NCBI GenBank assembly: GCA_035995425.1
Contig: DASYKM010000163.1
Coordinates: 24,333-88,332, forward strand
From: CADEED01 sp035995425
GTDB taxonomy: Bacteria > Pseudomonadota > Gammaproteobacteria > Steroidobacterales > Steroidobacteraceae
Reading direction: 5' to 3'
DNA length: 64,000 nt
The translations under genes were made by a program, and so were the position numbers. The notes under the pieces were generated by a model. The model saw nothing but the letters and a program-made list of their open reading frames with translations, did no database searches and was not told the origin of the DNA. Of this stretch, positions 36,625 through 46,080 are shown piece after piece; the first letter of the stretch is position 1, and the number at the start of each line of letters is the position of its first letter.

Positions 36625-37900
36625 CGACCGCGGCTTCGCCTTCTTCTGCGGCCAGGGGCAGGCGCACGTAGAACGTCGTGCCGGTGCCGATCTCGGTGAC
36701 GAAATCGAGTTTGCCACCGTGACTCTTGATCACGTTGTGGGCAATAGATAGACCCTGGCCGGTCCCTTTGCCCACTTCCTTGGTGGTGAAGAACGGCTCG
36801 AAAATCCGCTTGCGTATCTCTTCGGGAATTCCGCCACCGGTGTCGCCAATGCTCAGCACGGCGAATCCGTCTTCGACACTGGTCTTGACGGTGATCAATC
36901 CCTTCTCGGGCGTGCCCTTCACCTTGTCGGCGATGGCGTGCGCGGCGTTGACCACGAGGTTCAAAACCACCTGGTTGATCTGTCCGCCGTGGCACAGGAC
37001 CTGCGGCAGGTCCTTGAAGAAGTCGGTAGCCACGTCGGCGACATACTTGTATTCGCTGCGCGCGATGATCAGCGTGCTGTTGATTGCGCGGTTCAGATCG
37101 ACGCGGCTCATCTCGCGCTGGTCGACGTGCGAGAACTCCTTCATCGAACGCACGATCTCGGCGATCCGGCCGAGACCATCGACCACCCGATCGAGCGCCG
37201 GCGGCAGCTCGAGCTTGAGATCCTCGATGTCTTCGTCTTCCGCCGCCTGCGCGGGCAGCTGCGCCGCGAGTTTCGCGTTGTGCGCCAGCAGTTCCTGCAT
37301 GGCTTCACGAATGAAATAGACGCTGTCGTTCAGATACTGGATGGGCGTGTTGATTTCGTGGGCGACACCGGCGGCGAGGCGGCCGATGGATTCGAGATGC
37401 TCGCCCTGGGCCATGCGCTGCTCGGCCAGCTTGCGCTCGGTGATGTCGAAGCCGATGCCGATGATGCCGATCATCGTGCCGTTCTCGTCGCGCAGCGGAA
37501 CCTTGGACGTGACCACGGTGCGCGGCATGCCGGTAACCTTGTCGAAGCCGGGTTCCTCGAGGTCGATGATGGCGGTGCCGGACTTTATGAGCGCCTGCTC
37601 GTCGGAATAAAACTTCTTCGCCAGCTCAGGGGAAAAGAAATCGAAATCCGTCTTGCCGATCGCCAGCTCGGAAGTGGTCCCCATGTTGCGTGCCAGCGCG
37701 GTGTTCATCGCGATGAAGCGGCTGCCGACGTCCTTGGCGTAGATGAAGGCCGGGATCATGTCGATCATCGTTCGCAACAGGGTGCGCTCGTTCGCCAGCG
37801 CGGTCGCAAGGTCTTGCCGGCAGGACGCCTCGGCTTCGAGCGCGGCGCTGATGCGTATCAGGGCCGTGCCACCGGTCATGTCTTCGGGTTTGTCTTCCAC
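36620..37900 (-). CDS. PAS-domain sensor histidine kinase (soluble)
   Basis: 426 residues from a GTG at 37900, chosen because AGGAG lies 6 nt upstream. A short coiled N terminus leads to a PAS/PAC domain (about 38-160, ending GIGFDITERKLAEQ). The H-box is LAAGVAHEINTPIQYLND with H181, followed by a long helical insert and the ATPase domain (NQVVLNLVVNAAHAI, SIGDTGGGIPEE, GKGTGQGLSIAHNVI). The H-box with EINTPIQ resembles hybrid-type kinases that signal to stand-alone receivers. No membrane helix and no partner regulator adjacent. Confidence 0.9.
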   Translation of the reverse strand: MEDKPEDMTGGTALIRISAALEAEASCRQDLATALANERTLLRTMIDMIPAFIYAKDVGSRFIAMNTALARNMGTTSELAIGKTDFDFFSPELAKKFYSDEQALIKSGTAIIDLEEPGFDKVTGMPRTVVTSKVPLRDENGTMIGIIGIGFDITERKLAEQRMAQGEHLESIGRLAAGVAHEINTPIQYLNDSVYFIREAMQELLAHNAKLAAQLPAQAAEDEDIEDLKLELPPALDRVVDGLGRIAEIVRSMKEFSHVDQREMSRVDLNRAINSTLIIARSEYKYVADVATDFFKDLPQVLCHGGQINQVVLNLVVNAAHAIADKVKGTPEKGLITVKTSVEDGFAVLSIGDTGGGIPEEIRKRIFEPFFTTKEVGKGTGQGLSIAHNVIKSHGGKLDFVTEIGTGTTFYVRLPLAAEEGEAAVA

Positions 37901-38071
37901 CTTGCGCTCCTGGTGCTCCACCCCGCCATAACGGCTATTAAGGGTGAAACTGAAGCACGGCACGGCGTTGTGCGAACGTCGTCACGCCACGCGGGCGTGG
38001 GCTTGTTCGGGCAAGGAAAATCCGCGCGACCCCGGCGGGAATCGCGCGGATTTGAGCACTCCTGCGGCCGA

Positions 38072-38437
38072 TTATTGCCGCGGAGTCTCGGTATCGGCGG
38101 GCGCAGGCTCACTGGACTGCGGGACCGTCGTATCGGTTGATGGATCAGGCATGGACTGCGGCGCGGGGCTGGTCGAGCCCTTCTTCTCATGGCTGCGCCA
38201 TTCGCTCTTGTCGAGGTAGCCGTCACCGTTCGTGTCGGCGCTCGAGAACACCAGGTTCGAATCGGCGGCCGCCTCGGCCTGAGAGATCTTGCCGTCGCGG
38301 TTGGTGTCGAGCTTGTCGAACGTCGCGCCCGTCGTACCCGACTTGTCCTTGCCGCCGTATTGGTCGCCGGCCACCGCGGCGCCGAGAGGCAGCAGTGCGG
38401 CCACTGTCAGCGCGATCAGTGTCTTTGATGTCTTCAT
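38072..38437 (-). CDS. Secreted EF-hand calcium-binding protein
   Basis: 121 residues. Signal peptide (residues 1-23, ending GAAVAG) then two EF-hand loops, DTNRDGKISQAE and DTNGDGYLDKSE, each with full D-x-D/N-x-D-G-x-I/L-x3-E calcium ligation. The tail is Pro/Thr/Ser-rich and probably unstructured. AAGGAG precedes the ATG. Periplasmic calcium sensor or buffer; partner unknown. Downstream of it (38438-38723 on the other side) 286 bp hold nothing I recognise. Confidence 0.88.
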   Translation of the reverse strand: MKTSKTLIALTVAALLPLGAAVAGDQYGGKDKSGTTGATFDKLDTNRDGKISQAEAAADSNLVFSSADTNGDGYLDKSEWRSHEKKGSTSPAPQSMPDPSTDTTVPQSSEPAPADTETPRQ

Positions 38438-38723
38438 GATTTCTCCTTGGGCTCAATGGAAGGTTTGAGAGGGCTTGGACGCCCGAAGGGTTTTCGGCGT
38501 CCTGCCACGACAGGGAGAATTGCAATCCATGTGCCAACCGCAAATCGTGCAACACAGCGCGTGAATCGTCGATACGCGGCCGGCCCGGTCGCCGTGCCGC
38601 GACAATCGGACCAGCGGGCGACGGCGATCCGCGACGCCGCGCACCGCTCTAACTAGAAACAGCAACTTGCGGGTCGGTGGATGCGGACGTCGGACAAATA
38701 CCGACGCGCGAGGTGCGCCAGGC

Positions 38724-41063
38724 TCAGAACAGGAAGGTCTGCGCGCCGATCACGCTGGCGTTGTACACCGCGTGCACCAGCATCGGTGCGAGCAGGCTGC
38801 GCGTGCGTTCGTACACCAGCGCTGCGCACACGCCCATCACGAACACCGGCGCGATGGAGAACGTCGGATGCACGATCGCAAACACCGCCGCGCTCGCGAG
38901 CACGGCGGGCCACACGCCAAAACTGCGCCGCAGGCCGCCGAAGATCAGGCCACGGAAAATGAACTCCTCGAAGATCGGCGCCGCGATGACCGCCAGCGGC
39001 AGCATCCACAAGCCGAGCGACGCATACGAACTGCCGTCGCGCATGGCGCTCTGCAGGAGACCGGCCGCGTCGAGAGCGAGCAAATAGAGAAGCGCGACCG
39101 CGGCGGCGGCCAGCCCGCCGGCCACGCCCAGCAACGGGCGGTTGTCGCTGCCGAGCACGCGGGGCACGCCTTCGGTCTTTGCCTTCGCATAGACGGAGCG
39201 CATGAGCGAGTAAGTGAGGGCGCCGGCGATCGAGAAGGCAATCGTCATGGCGGCGCCGGTCATGCGTCCGCCACCCATGATCTTCACGACGACCACCGCG
39301 GTCACCGCTTGCGCGACGAAGAACACCATGACCGCGATCAGCCCATCGGACGTGGAGACGCGCGCCGGTGGCGAGGCATCCGGATCGAGAAGGTACCCGA
39401 GCTGGTCGCGTGCTTTCTGCCACAGGGCGAAGGCCAGCAGCAGCGTCAGCACCATGAAGATGAGCCGCTGGCCCGGATGCGGCGCGACGATGGCATAAAC
39501 GTAGAGCGCCGCCAGCGACATGTAGAGATACACGTAGGCGGGTTTCACCTTCTGATTTTGCTGCTGCTCGAGTGGATTGCTGCCGAAGACGCCGAGCGCT
39601 ACCGCGATGAACGCGTAGATAGGGATGCCGAGAATCGCGACCAGCATCGCACCCAGGAATTTCCAGCCGAGCGTCGGTGCGACCACCGCGCCGACGCCGA
39701 ACAGCACGAGTGGATAGGCGAGGGTGATGACGCCCCAGAGCTTTGCCTTGTCCTTGAGAACGTCTTCGATCGAGCATGGAAAGGTGTACAGCAGCCACAG
39801 CGCATGCCCTTCGGTGTTCAGCGTCTGAAACGCCGACATGCTGAGCGAATAGGCGGCGAGGCCGAAGGCGACCGACGCGAGGACATTGGGATCCCGCCAC
39901 ATCGTGGTGGCGACACCCGATGATCCCAGCAGCAGTTGTCCACCCACGATGAGCAGCGGCAGCACCAGGCTCTGCACGAGAAAATTGCGATCGCGGGATA
40001 GCAGCGTGAGCTCGCGACGCTGCACGGGGCTCAGCGGGATCGCTCTCCGTCCCTGGGTTTGCAGAGTCGCCGGCACTTGCTGCGGTTCACGCGCCGTTTC
40101 GCGCGCGCCCCCGGCCACCACGCCGTGGCGAAGCTGGTGGCGCAGCAGGCGCATCCCCAGCCACATGATCAGCCCCACCTCGGCGGCCAGCTGCGCGCAA
40201 AGAAATGCGGTATCGACGAACGTACGTTCATTGATGGCGCGAACCGCGAGCCCCATGGGCGTAAAGCGCAACCACTCCGGCATTGCGCCGGCAATGCCCA
40301 ACATGAAGTACGCCTTGCCCTTCATGCCGAACGAAAACGACAGATACAGGGTGATGATGGACAGCACCGAGATCACGGCGTGCAGATTGCGCAGTTGTCC
40401 GGCACTCAGGCTGAGACGCAGCCCGGTGTCTATCAATGTTCGAACCAGTGCGGCCAGCAGCAATAGCGGCCACGCCGCCGCCGCGCCCACCAGTGGCGCG
40501 GCCCAGCGAAATCCTGAGAACCAGGCGACCGCCGTGCACACCGACAGCAGTGCGAGCACGCCCGAGGGGTTGACGACGCTGCGCTCCAGGATGCGTGCCC
40601 ACAGCAGCGTGTCGGAGCGCATTGGAAACGTGATCAGCCACTCCAGGTCCCAGTCGGGTTTGGCAAGCTCGCCCGAACCCACCGTGACCAGCAGCGACGA
40701 GGTCCACATCAACAACACCAGGAACGCCACACCGACTTGAAGCTCCTTGCTGAACTCCACCGTGAGCCAGAACGTGCCGGCGGTGTCGAGTGCCTCGTGC
40801 AGATTGACGATCGACATCACCGAGATGGTGCCGAAGACGAAGAACATCATTGGCCAGGCGAAATACAGGATGACCTTGCTGCTTTTCTTGCCGGCGTTCC
40901 CGGTGCGCGACTTGCTTAGCGGACTCTTCTTCGGCAGCGACGCCGCGGTGAACTGGTTGGCGAGCCGCCGCAACCGGAGCCGGATCAGCAGCCAGGTGCT
41001 GTGAAACAGCGGCGCGGCGCCGGCACGCGCCACGGCTTGCCCAGAGATCGATTCCCGATTCAC
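38724..41063 (-). CDS. ABC-2-type permease fused to a CPBP (Abi) protease domain
   Basis: 779 residues, many membrane helices. The first ~530 residues are an ABC-2-type permease half, with the paired nucleotide-binding subunit encoded directly upstream (GTG start overlaps its stop). The C-terminal ~230 residues are a CPBP intramembrane metalloprotease: EE699-700 and R704 (EEFIFRGLIF), H732 (FAIVHP) and H764 (LVHAVYN). CPBP enzymes cut or process prenyl or bacteriocin-type peptides, so an exporter that also trims its cargo is one reading. Confidence 0.87.
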   Translation of the reverse strand: MNRESISGQAVARAGAAPLFHSTWLLIRLRLRRLANQFTAASLPKKSPLSKSRTGNAGKKSSKVILYFAWPMMFFVFGTISVMSIVNLHEALDTAGTFWLTVEFSKELQVGVAFLVLLMWTSSLLVTVGSGELAKPDWDLEWLITFPMRSDTLLWARILERSVVNPSGVLALLSVCTAVAWFSGFRWAAPLVGAAAAWPLLLLAALVRTLIDTGLRLSLSAGQLRNLHAVISVLSIITLYLSFSFGMKGKAYFMLGIAGAMPEWLRFTPMGLAVRAINERTFVDTAFLCAQLAAEVGLIMWLGMRLLRHQLRHGVVAGGARETAREPQQVPATLQTQGRRAIPLSPVQRRELTLLSRDRNFLVQSLVLPLLIVGGQLLLGSSGVATTMWRDPNVLASVAFGLAAYSLSMSAFQTLNTEGHALWLLYTFPCSIEDVLKDKAKLWGVITLAYPLVLFGVGAVVAPTLGWKFLGAMLVAILGIPIYAFIAVALGVFGSNPLEQQQNQKVKPAYVYLYMSLAALYVYAIVAPHPGQRLIFMVLTLLLAFALWQKARDQLGYLLDPDASPPARVSTSDGLIAVMVFFVAQAVTAVVVVKIMGGGRMTGAAMTIAFSIAGALTYSLMRSVYAKAKTEGVPRVLGSDNRPLLGVAGGLAAAAVALLYLLALDAAGLLQSAMRDGSSYASLGLWMLPLAVIAAPIFEEFIFRGLIFGGLRRSFGVWPAVLASAAVFAIVHPTFSIAPVFVMGVCAALVYERTRSLLAPMLVHAVYNASVIGAQTFLF

Positions 41064-41803
41064 GAAACCGGCGCCTGCGCGGCGTCTTCGTCGGTGACCT
41101 TGAGGAACACTTCTTCGAGCGAGGCATTCTGATCGACGCGTTCGCGCAGCTCGGCGAGCGTGCCGGTGGCCACCAGCTCGCCGCGGTGGATGATGCCGAC
41201 CCGCGTGCAGACTTTTTCCGCCATGTCGAGCAGGTGCGTGGACATGAATATCGTCTTGCCTGCCGCCGCCGCCTGCCTGAGGCGCTCCTGCACGTCGCGC
41301 GCCGCGCGCGGATCCAGGCCGTTGATGGGTTCGTCGAGTATCAGGACTTCCGGGTCGTGAATGAGCGCGCAGGCAAGCCCGAGCTTCTTCTTCATGCCCA
41401 TGGAATAGTTGACCGCGAATTCGTTCACCACTTCCTCGAGCCCGAATTCCGTGAGCATGCGCACCGCCTGCAGTCCGGCTTCCTTGCGTCCCATGCCGTG
41501 CATCTCGGCCACGAACTGCAGAATCTCCCGGCCGCGCAGGAAGTCGTAGTAGATCGGGTTGTCCGGTAGATAGCCGACGTGACGCTGCACCTCGGCCCGT
41601 TGCGCGTGGCAGTCGAGCCCGCTGATCAACGCCCGGCCGCCGCTCGGCACGAGGATGCCCATCATCATGCGGATGGTGGTGGTCTTGCCGGCACCATTCG
41701 GCCCGAGGAAGCCGAACACTTCGCCCCGCTGCACGTCGAGCGAGAGCGGCTGGACGGCGGTGAAGTCACCATACGTTCGGGTGAGCTGCTGAAATTCGAT
41801 CAT
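41060..41803 (-). CDS. ABC transporter ATP-binding protein
   Basis: 247 residues. Walker A GPNGAGKTT, Q-loop VGYLPDN, signature YSMGMKKKLGLA, Walker B VLILDEPINGLD and H-loop STHLLDMAEKV are intact. The long C-terminal tail (RVDQNASLEEVFLKVTDED) is typical of ABC-2-type exporters. The next gene overlaps its stop by 4 nt and encodes the fused permease. The start at 41803 is preferred over upstream in-frame codons that lack family similarity. Cargo unknown. Confidence 0.94.
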   Translation of the reverse strand: MIEFQQLTRTYGDFTAVQPLSLDVQRGEVFGFLGPNGAGKTTTIRMMMGILVPSGGRALISGLDCHAQRAEVQRHVGYLPDNPIYYDFLRGREILQFVAEMHGMGRKEAGLQAVRMLTEFGLEEVVNEFAVNYSMGMKKKLGLACALIHDPEVLILDEPINGLDPRAARDVQERLRQAAAAGKTIFMSTHLLDMAEKVCTRVGIIHRGELVATGTLAELRERVDQNASLEEVFLKVTDEDAAQAPVS

Positions 41804-41838
41804 TGACCGCAGTGTATGCTGGGCGCTGGAGGGGGTAC

Positions 41839-43293
41839 ATGCAGAACAAGAACGAACTGGCGCCCTGGCAGGAAGCGGACCTGCCCGATCCACCGACGCC
41901 GAAAGGTCTGTCCTGGATAGGCGTCTGTGGCCCGGGCATCATCGTGCTCGGCGTCTCGATCGGCAGCGGCGAGTTCCTGTTAGGTCCGGCCACTTTCGTC
42001 AAGCACGGCCTGTCGCTGCTGTGGGTGACGCTGGTCGCGGTGTTCTTCCAGACCGTGTTCAACACCGAGCTCATGCGCTACACCGTCGCGACCGGCGAAC
42101 CGGTCGTGACCGGTTTCATGCGCACGCGGCCAGGAAAGACCTTCTGGGCCTGGTTCTACGCGGTGCTGTACTTCCTGCAGATCGGCTGGCCGGCGTGGGC
42201 CGGAACCGCCGCCGGCGCAATTTTCTTCCTGTTCTCCGGCAGGCTCGCTACCGAGCAGCACGACGCGCTTGCCAGCTACCTCATTGGCGTCACTACGTTC
42301 CTCGCCTGCGTCGGTGTGCTGCTGATCGGGAAGCGAATCGCGCGCACGCTCGAGTTGCTCAACTGGGTGCTCGTGACCTGCATTCTTGGCGGCTTCCTGG
42401 TGCTCGGCGTGCTCTTCGTGCCCATCGGCACCTGGTTCTCGGCGCTGGCCGGTTTCACGGGATTCGATACGGTGCATGGGGCCTTCAATTTCCTGCCCGA
42501 GCATCTCGACATCCTGTTGTTGGGCGCGCTGGTCGGCTATTCGGGTGGCGGCGGCGTGCTCAACCTCACGCTGTCGAACTGGGCCCGCGACAAGGGCTAC
42601 GGCATGGGCAGCCGCGTTGGCCACATCGCGGGTGCCGTGGGCGGAGTGAAAGTCCGCCTCGCGGATACCGGATTCATTTTCGTAGCCACGCCCGCCAACC
42701 AGGCGCGCTGGCGCGGCTGGTGGCGCATCGTGCGTGCCGACCAGTGGGGCATCTTCTTCGTTGGCGCCTTGTTAGGCATGATGCTGCCGGCGCTCCTCTA
42801 TGTGACATTCGTGCCGGCCGGTACTGACATCAAGGGCCTCGCGATCAGCGCCGTGCTTGCGCAGGCGATCGGCAGTGCTGCCGCGCCGTGGCTGGGTGTG
42901 ACCGTGGCTTTTCTGGGCGCGTGGATCCTTTTCAAGACGCAGCTCGACTGCGTCGAGGGCATGACGCGCTCGATCACCGACATCCTGTGGACCGGAAGTG
43001 TGCGCGTGCGCGCATGGCGAGGCGGCGATACGCGAGCCGTGTACTACACGGTGCTCGCCGCAGTGGTGGTGTTCGGCATGATTGCGCTGAACTTCAAGCC
43101 AATGATGCTGCTGCAGATGGGCGCCAACATTGCCGGCGTCATTTTCGTGATCGCCTCACTGCACCTGCTGTATCTAAACACGCGCGTGTTGCCGGTGGCG
43201 CTGCGCCCGCCGCTGTGGCGGCGCGTCGCGCTGGTGGGGATGGCGCTGTTCTACGGGTTCTTCGTCACGCTGGTGGCGCGCTCTTTGATGTGA
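41839..43293 (+). CDS. Nramp-like membrane transporter lacking the DPGN motif
   Basis: 484 residues, about eleven membrane helices. The helix 1 region GPGIIVLGVSIGSGEFLLGP aligns with the start of Nramp metal transporters, but the metal-binding DPGN reads IGSGE, and I see no MPH motif on helix 6 (VGYSGGGGVLNLTLSNWA instead). It therefore probably moves something other than Mn/Fe, or magnesium as in Nramp-related carriers; this is inference. GGAGGGGG precedes the ATG at 41839. It is divergent from the ABC exporter across 35 bp. Confidence 0.75.
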   Translation: MQNKNELAPWQEADLPDPPTPKGLSWIGVCGPGIIVLGVSIGSGEFLLGPATFVKHGLSLLWVTLVAVFFQTVFNTELMRYTVATGEPVVTGFMRTRPGKTFWAWFYAVLYFLQIGWPAWAGTAAGAIFFLFSGRLATEQHDALASYLIGVTTFLACVGVLLIGKRIARTLELLNWVLVTCILGGFLVLGVLFVPIGTWFSALAGFTGFDTVHGAFNFLPEHLDILLLGALVGYSGGGGVLNLTLSNWARDKGYGMGSRVGHIAGAVGGVKVRLADTGFIFVATPANQARWRGWWRIVRADQWGIFFVGALLGMMLPALLYVTFVPAGTDIKGLAISAVLAQAIGSAAAPWLGVTVAFLGAWILFKTQLDCVEGMTRSITDILWTGSVRVRAWRGGDTRAVYYTVLAAVVVFGMIALNFKPMMLLQMGANIAGVIFVIASLHLLYLNTRVLPVALRPPLWRRVALVGMALFYGFFVTLVARSLM

Positions 43294-43305
43294 AGAAAGG
43301 GCGGC

Positions 43306-43926
43306 TCATCTCTTCCTGCTGATCTCTATCCCATTGCCCACGTCGAGCAGCACGGAATCCATGTCGCCCAGCTTCCGCACCTGCGCCCGATAAGCCTCGG
43401 CCTGCGGCCGCACGGCTTCCGGCAGCAGCATGTTGTCGGCGGCGATGATGCCTCCGACGCTCAGCTTGGGATGGACCAGCTCGAGGCAAGGCAGATAGAG
43501 ATCCTTCCACACGTCGAGCAGCACGAAATCGAACGGGCCCGGCAGTGTCTTCAGCGTGTCGATGCAGTCGCCGGCGTGGAACTCCACGCGTGTCTGCAGA
43601 CCGGCGCGGGTCAGCGCCTGGCGCGCATATTCGATCTTGAACTCCCTGAGCTCGAGCGAGGTGACCTTGCCGCCGGTGGTGCGCGCGGCCGCGCCCAGCC
43701 ACACGGTGGAGTACCCGTACGAAGTGCCGAGCTCGAGAATGCGCCGCGACTGCGCGCCCGTGGCGAGTAGATAGAGCAGCATGCCGGCCTCGCGGCCGAC
43801 CGACAGCAGCAGGTCGTCGAGATTCGTGCCAGGGGAGCCGGGAGCCGCGGTGCGCCGTTGTTCTTCTTCGGCGCGGCGTTCGAATTCCGCGAGGACGCGT
43901 TCAATGACCGGATCGACTAAATTCAT
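43306..43926 (-). CDS. SAM-dependent O-methyltransferase (caffeoyl-CoA type fold)
   Basis: 206 residues from the ATG at 43926 (a GTG at 43947 would add 7). ILELGTSYGYSTVWLG binds SAM (motif I), TSLELREFKIEYARQAL is motif II and FDFVLLDVWKDLYLP holds the acidic metal-binding residues, followed by GGIIAADNML. This is the family of small Mg-dependent catechol-type O-methyltransferases. Substrate unknown. It is convergent with the Nramp-like gene. Confidence 0.88.
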   Translation of the reverse strand: MNLVDPVIERVLAEFERRAEEEQRRTAAPGSPGTNLDDLLLSVGREAGMLLYLLATGAQSRRILELGTSYGYSTVWLGAAARTTGGKVTSLELREFKIEYARQALTRAGLQTRVEFHAGDCIDTLKTLPGPFDFVLLDVWKDLYLPCLELVHPKLSVGGIIAADNMLLPEAVRPQAEAYRAQVRKLGDMDSVLLDVGNGIEISRKR

Positions 43927-44368
43927 GCGCGGACCGTGACTGTTCACCCGATGGTTCGAGGGTGCGCATAGTGCATGGTTGCTCGCGGCTTGGCGAGTCC
44001 TACGACCCTTAAGTCACGACTTCGAAAAATGTGACACGAGATATTCTTGCTAGGTCACGATCGAAGGAGATTTGCTCGGCAAATCGCCGGGGTTTGTATC
44101 ATCAACGCGGCGCTCGTCGGCGAGCAGGTTCGCGTCGCCGCGTTTCGCCCGGCGGCCGCTGGCGCCGGCGCGAGTCGCTTACCGGCCGGTCGCGCGGCCG
44201 GAAACGTCCGACATTCACGGCAACGCCGCCCGCCGGCCGGCCGTTGCGTTGCGTCAGATTCGCACGCACTATTCGGGCCGCCCGAGTGAAAGGAATCCAA
44301 CCAGCTGCATTCGACTTTCGTCGGGTACCAGGCCCGGGCAAACATCGTGAACGCAAGGATCTGAAAAC
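43927..44368. other. Intergenic region ahead of the sugar dehydrogenase gene
   Basis: 442 bp between divergent genes. It is GC-rich with several short ORFs on both strands that look like chance. A TATTCT at 44042-44047 is the best -10 candidate for the plus strand but has no convincing -35. A short GTCAC...GTGAC repeat sits at 44013-44034. No further structure recognised. Confidence 0.4.
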
Positions 44369-45613
44369 ATGCGCACCTCGTATCTCGTTCGAGTAGTTAG
44401 TTTGGCGGCGGCCGCGGCGATGGTCGTCGGGCCGGCAATGGCCGCCGACAACGATGGCCTCACGCTGCCGACCGGTTTCTCCGCGGTGGTGGTGAACGAG
44501 GGCCAGGGCACGGCGCGGCACCTCGACGTGGCCGCCAACGGCGACATCTATCTCGCCGGACGCAACGGCCTCTCGGCGCTGCGCGACACGAATGGTGACG
44601 GCAAGGCCGACGTCGTGACGCCCTTCGGCGATGTCAAAGGCACCGAGGTTCGCATCTTCAAGGACTGGCTGTACGTGTCCGACGACGTCGGCGTGTACCG
44701 CTACCCGCTCAAGAAGGGCGAGCTTGCACCCAAGAGCGCGCGCGAAACCGTCGTGTCGGAATTTCCGAAGGAGCGCCAGCATTCGGACAAGACCTTCGCG
44801 CTCGACACGAAAGGCACTCTCTATATAAACGTGGGTGCCCCTTCGAATTCCTGCCAGCAAAAGGATCGGCAGGAAGGGTCGCTCGGCCAGAATCCCTGCC
44901 CGATTCTCGAGAAATACGGCGGCGTGTGGGTGTTCGACGGCACCAAGCTCAACCAGACTCCCGCGAACGGCCGGCGCTTTGCCACCGGCATGCGTAACGC
45001 GGTGGCCATCGAATGGAACGCCGGGCAGAACGCCTTGTTTGCCGTCATCCACGGCCGCGATTCCATCGACACACTGTTCCCCGCGCTCTACAACGCGGAG
45101 GACAACGCCACGCGCCAGGGCGAGGAATTCCACCGGATCGTCGATGGCGGCAACTATGGCTGGCCGTACACCTTCTTCGACACCAAGCTTGGCCATCGAG
45201 TGGTCGCGCCCGAGTATGGCGGCGACGCGAAGAAGGAACCCGAAGCCGGAAAATACGCGACGCCGCTGGTCGCTTTCCCGGCGCACTGGGCGCCCAACGA
45301 CCTCGTGTTCTATTCCGGCAAGAGCTTCCCGGGGAAGTACAAGGACGGCGCTTTCATTGCATTCCACGGTAGCTGGAACCGCGCGCCCGAGCCGCAGGCC
45401 GGATACAAGGTCGTGTTCCAGCCCATGAAGGACGGCAAGCCGAGCGGCGAGTATGAAGTGTTCGCCGACGGCTTCGCCGGCGACATGAAAGACAACAGTC
45501 CCGACAATGCACGATACCGACCGGTGGGCCTGGCGGTAGGACCGGACGGCTCGCTATACGTATCGGACTCGCAGAAAGGTCGCGTCTGGCGCATCGCTTA
45601 CGCCAAAAAATGA
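44369..45613 (+). CDS. PQQ-dependent sugar (sorbosone-type) dehydrogenase
   Basis: 414 residues. Signal peptide (ends GPAMA, about residue 26), then a six-bladed beta-propeller like soluble glucose/sorbosone dehydrogenases: TLPTGFSAVVV start, DTNGDGKADVV, GMRNAVAIEWN, DGGNYGWPYTFFD and GSLYVSDSQKGRVWRIAY tail are family marks. It oxidises sugars or aldoses in the periplasm and passes electrons to a cytochrome. The next gene, overlapping by 4 nt, encodes a cytochrome c that is the likely acceptor. Confidence 0.9.
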   Translation: MRTSYLVRVVSLAAAAAMVVGPAMAADNDGLTLPTGFSAVVVNEGQGTARHLDVAANGDIYLAGRNGLSALRDTNGDGKADVVTPFGDVKGTEVRIFKDWLYVSDDVGVYRYPLKKGELAPKSARETVVSEFPKERQHSDKTFALDTKGTLYINVGAPSNSCQQKDRQEGSLGQNPCPILEKYGGVWVFDGTKLNQTPANGRRFATGMRNAVAIEWNAGQNALFAVIHGRDSIDTLFPALYNAEDNATRQGEEFHRIVDGGNYGWPYTFFDTKLGHRVVAPEYGGDAKKEPEAGKYATPLVAFPAHWAPNDLVFYSGKSFPGKYKDGAFIAFHGSWNRAPEPQAGYKVVFQPMKDGKPSGEYEVFADGFAGDMKDNSPDNARYRPVGLAVGPDGSLYVSDSQKGRVWRIAYAKK

Positions 45614-46080
45614 CCGGGCACGAACTGCGCAGCGTGGCGGCGTTGATCGGCGCATGCCTCGCCGCCGCTTGTGCGACCGCATCGGGCGAGGCTCCGACGC
45701 CCGTGGCGCCAACCGCTGCGGCAGCCGCCCCGGCGGCCGACTCGCGCCCGGTAGGGCAGCGTCTCTACAGCGCACACTGCCTGAGCTGCCACCAAGCCGA
45801 TGGCCGCGGGGTGCGTAACATGCAGCCGGCCATTGCCGGCGGTGCGTGGGTGCAGGGTGAAGCGCGTGCGCTGGCGCTATTCGTGATGTCGGGTGGTTTC
45901 GATTCCGCCTCGCGCAAGGACAGCGACTCTGGCAACGTCATGCCGGCGTTCCGGCAGCTCCCCGACGCGGATCTCGCCGAGATCCTGACCTACATCCGCC
46001 AGAAATTCGGCAACGGCGCCTCCGCGGTTACCGCCGCGGAAGTCGCCGTCGCGCGCGCCGGCCTTCCGCCAGCACAGTAG
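45610..46080 (+). CDS. Cytochrome c, probably lipid-anchored electron acceptor
   Basis: 156 residues. The signal region ends in a lipobox-like CLAAAC with Cys21; an Ala/Pro linker follows. The haem c site is C57-LS-C60-H61 (AHCLSCHQADGRG) and VMPAFRQLPDADLAEILTYI supplies the distal Met and C-terminal helix. Translational overlap with the dehydrogenase (ATGA) makes a redox pair very likely. Confidence 0.9.
   Translation: MTGHELRSVAALIGACLAAACATASGEAPTPVAPTAAAAAPAADSRPVGQRLYSAHCLSCHQADGRGVRNMQPAIAGGAWVQGEARALALFVMSGGFDSASRKDSDSGNVMPAFRQLPDADLAEILTYIRQKFGNGASAVTAAEVAVARAGLPPAQ

Noticed and set aside
36938..39923. Plus-strand ORFs opposite the PAS kinase and ABC permease (400 and 418 codons)
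   Set aside because: Antisense shadows; the minus-strand products have intact motifs throughout.
44031..44396. Several ORFs of 80-120 codons ahead of the sugar dehydrogenase gene
   Set aside because: They overlap on both strands and translate to Arg/Pro-rich sequence with no motif.
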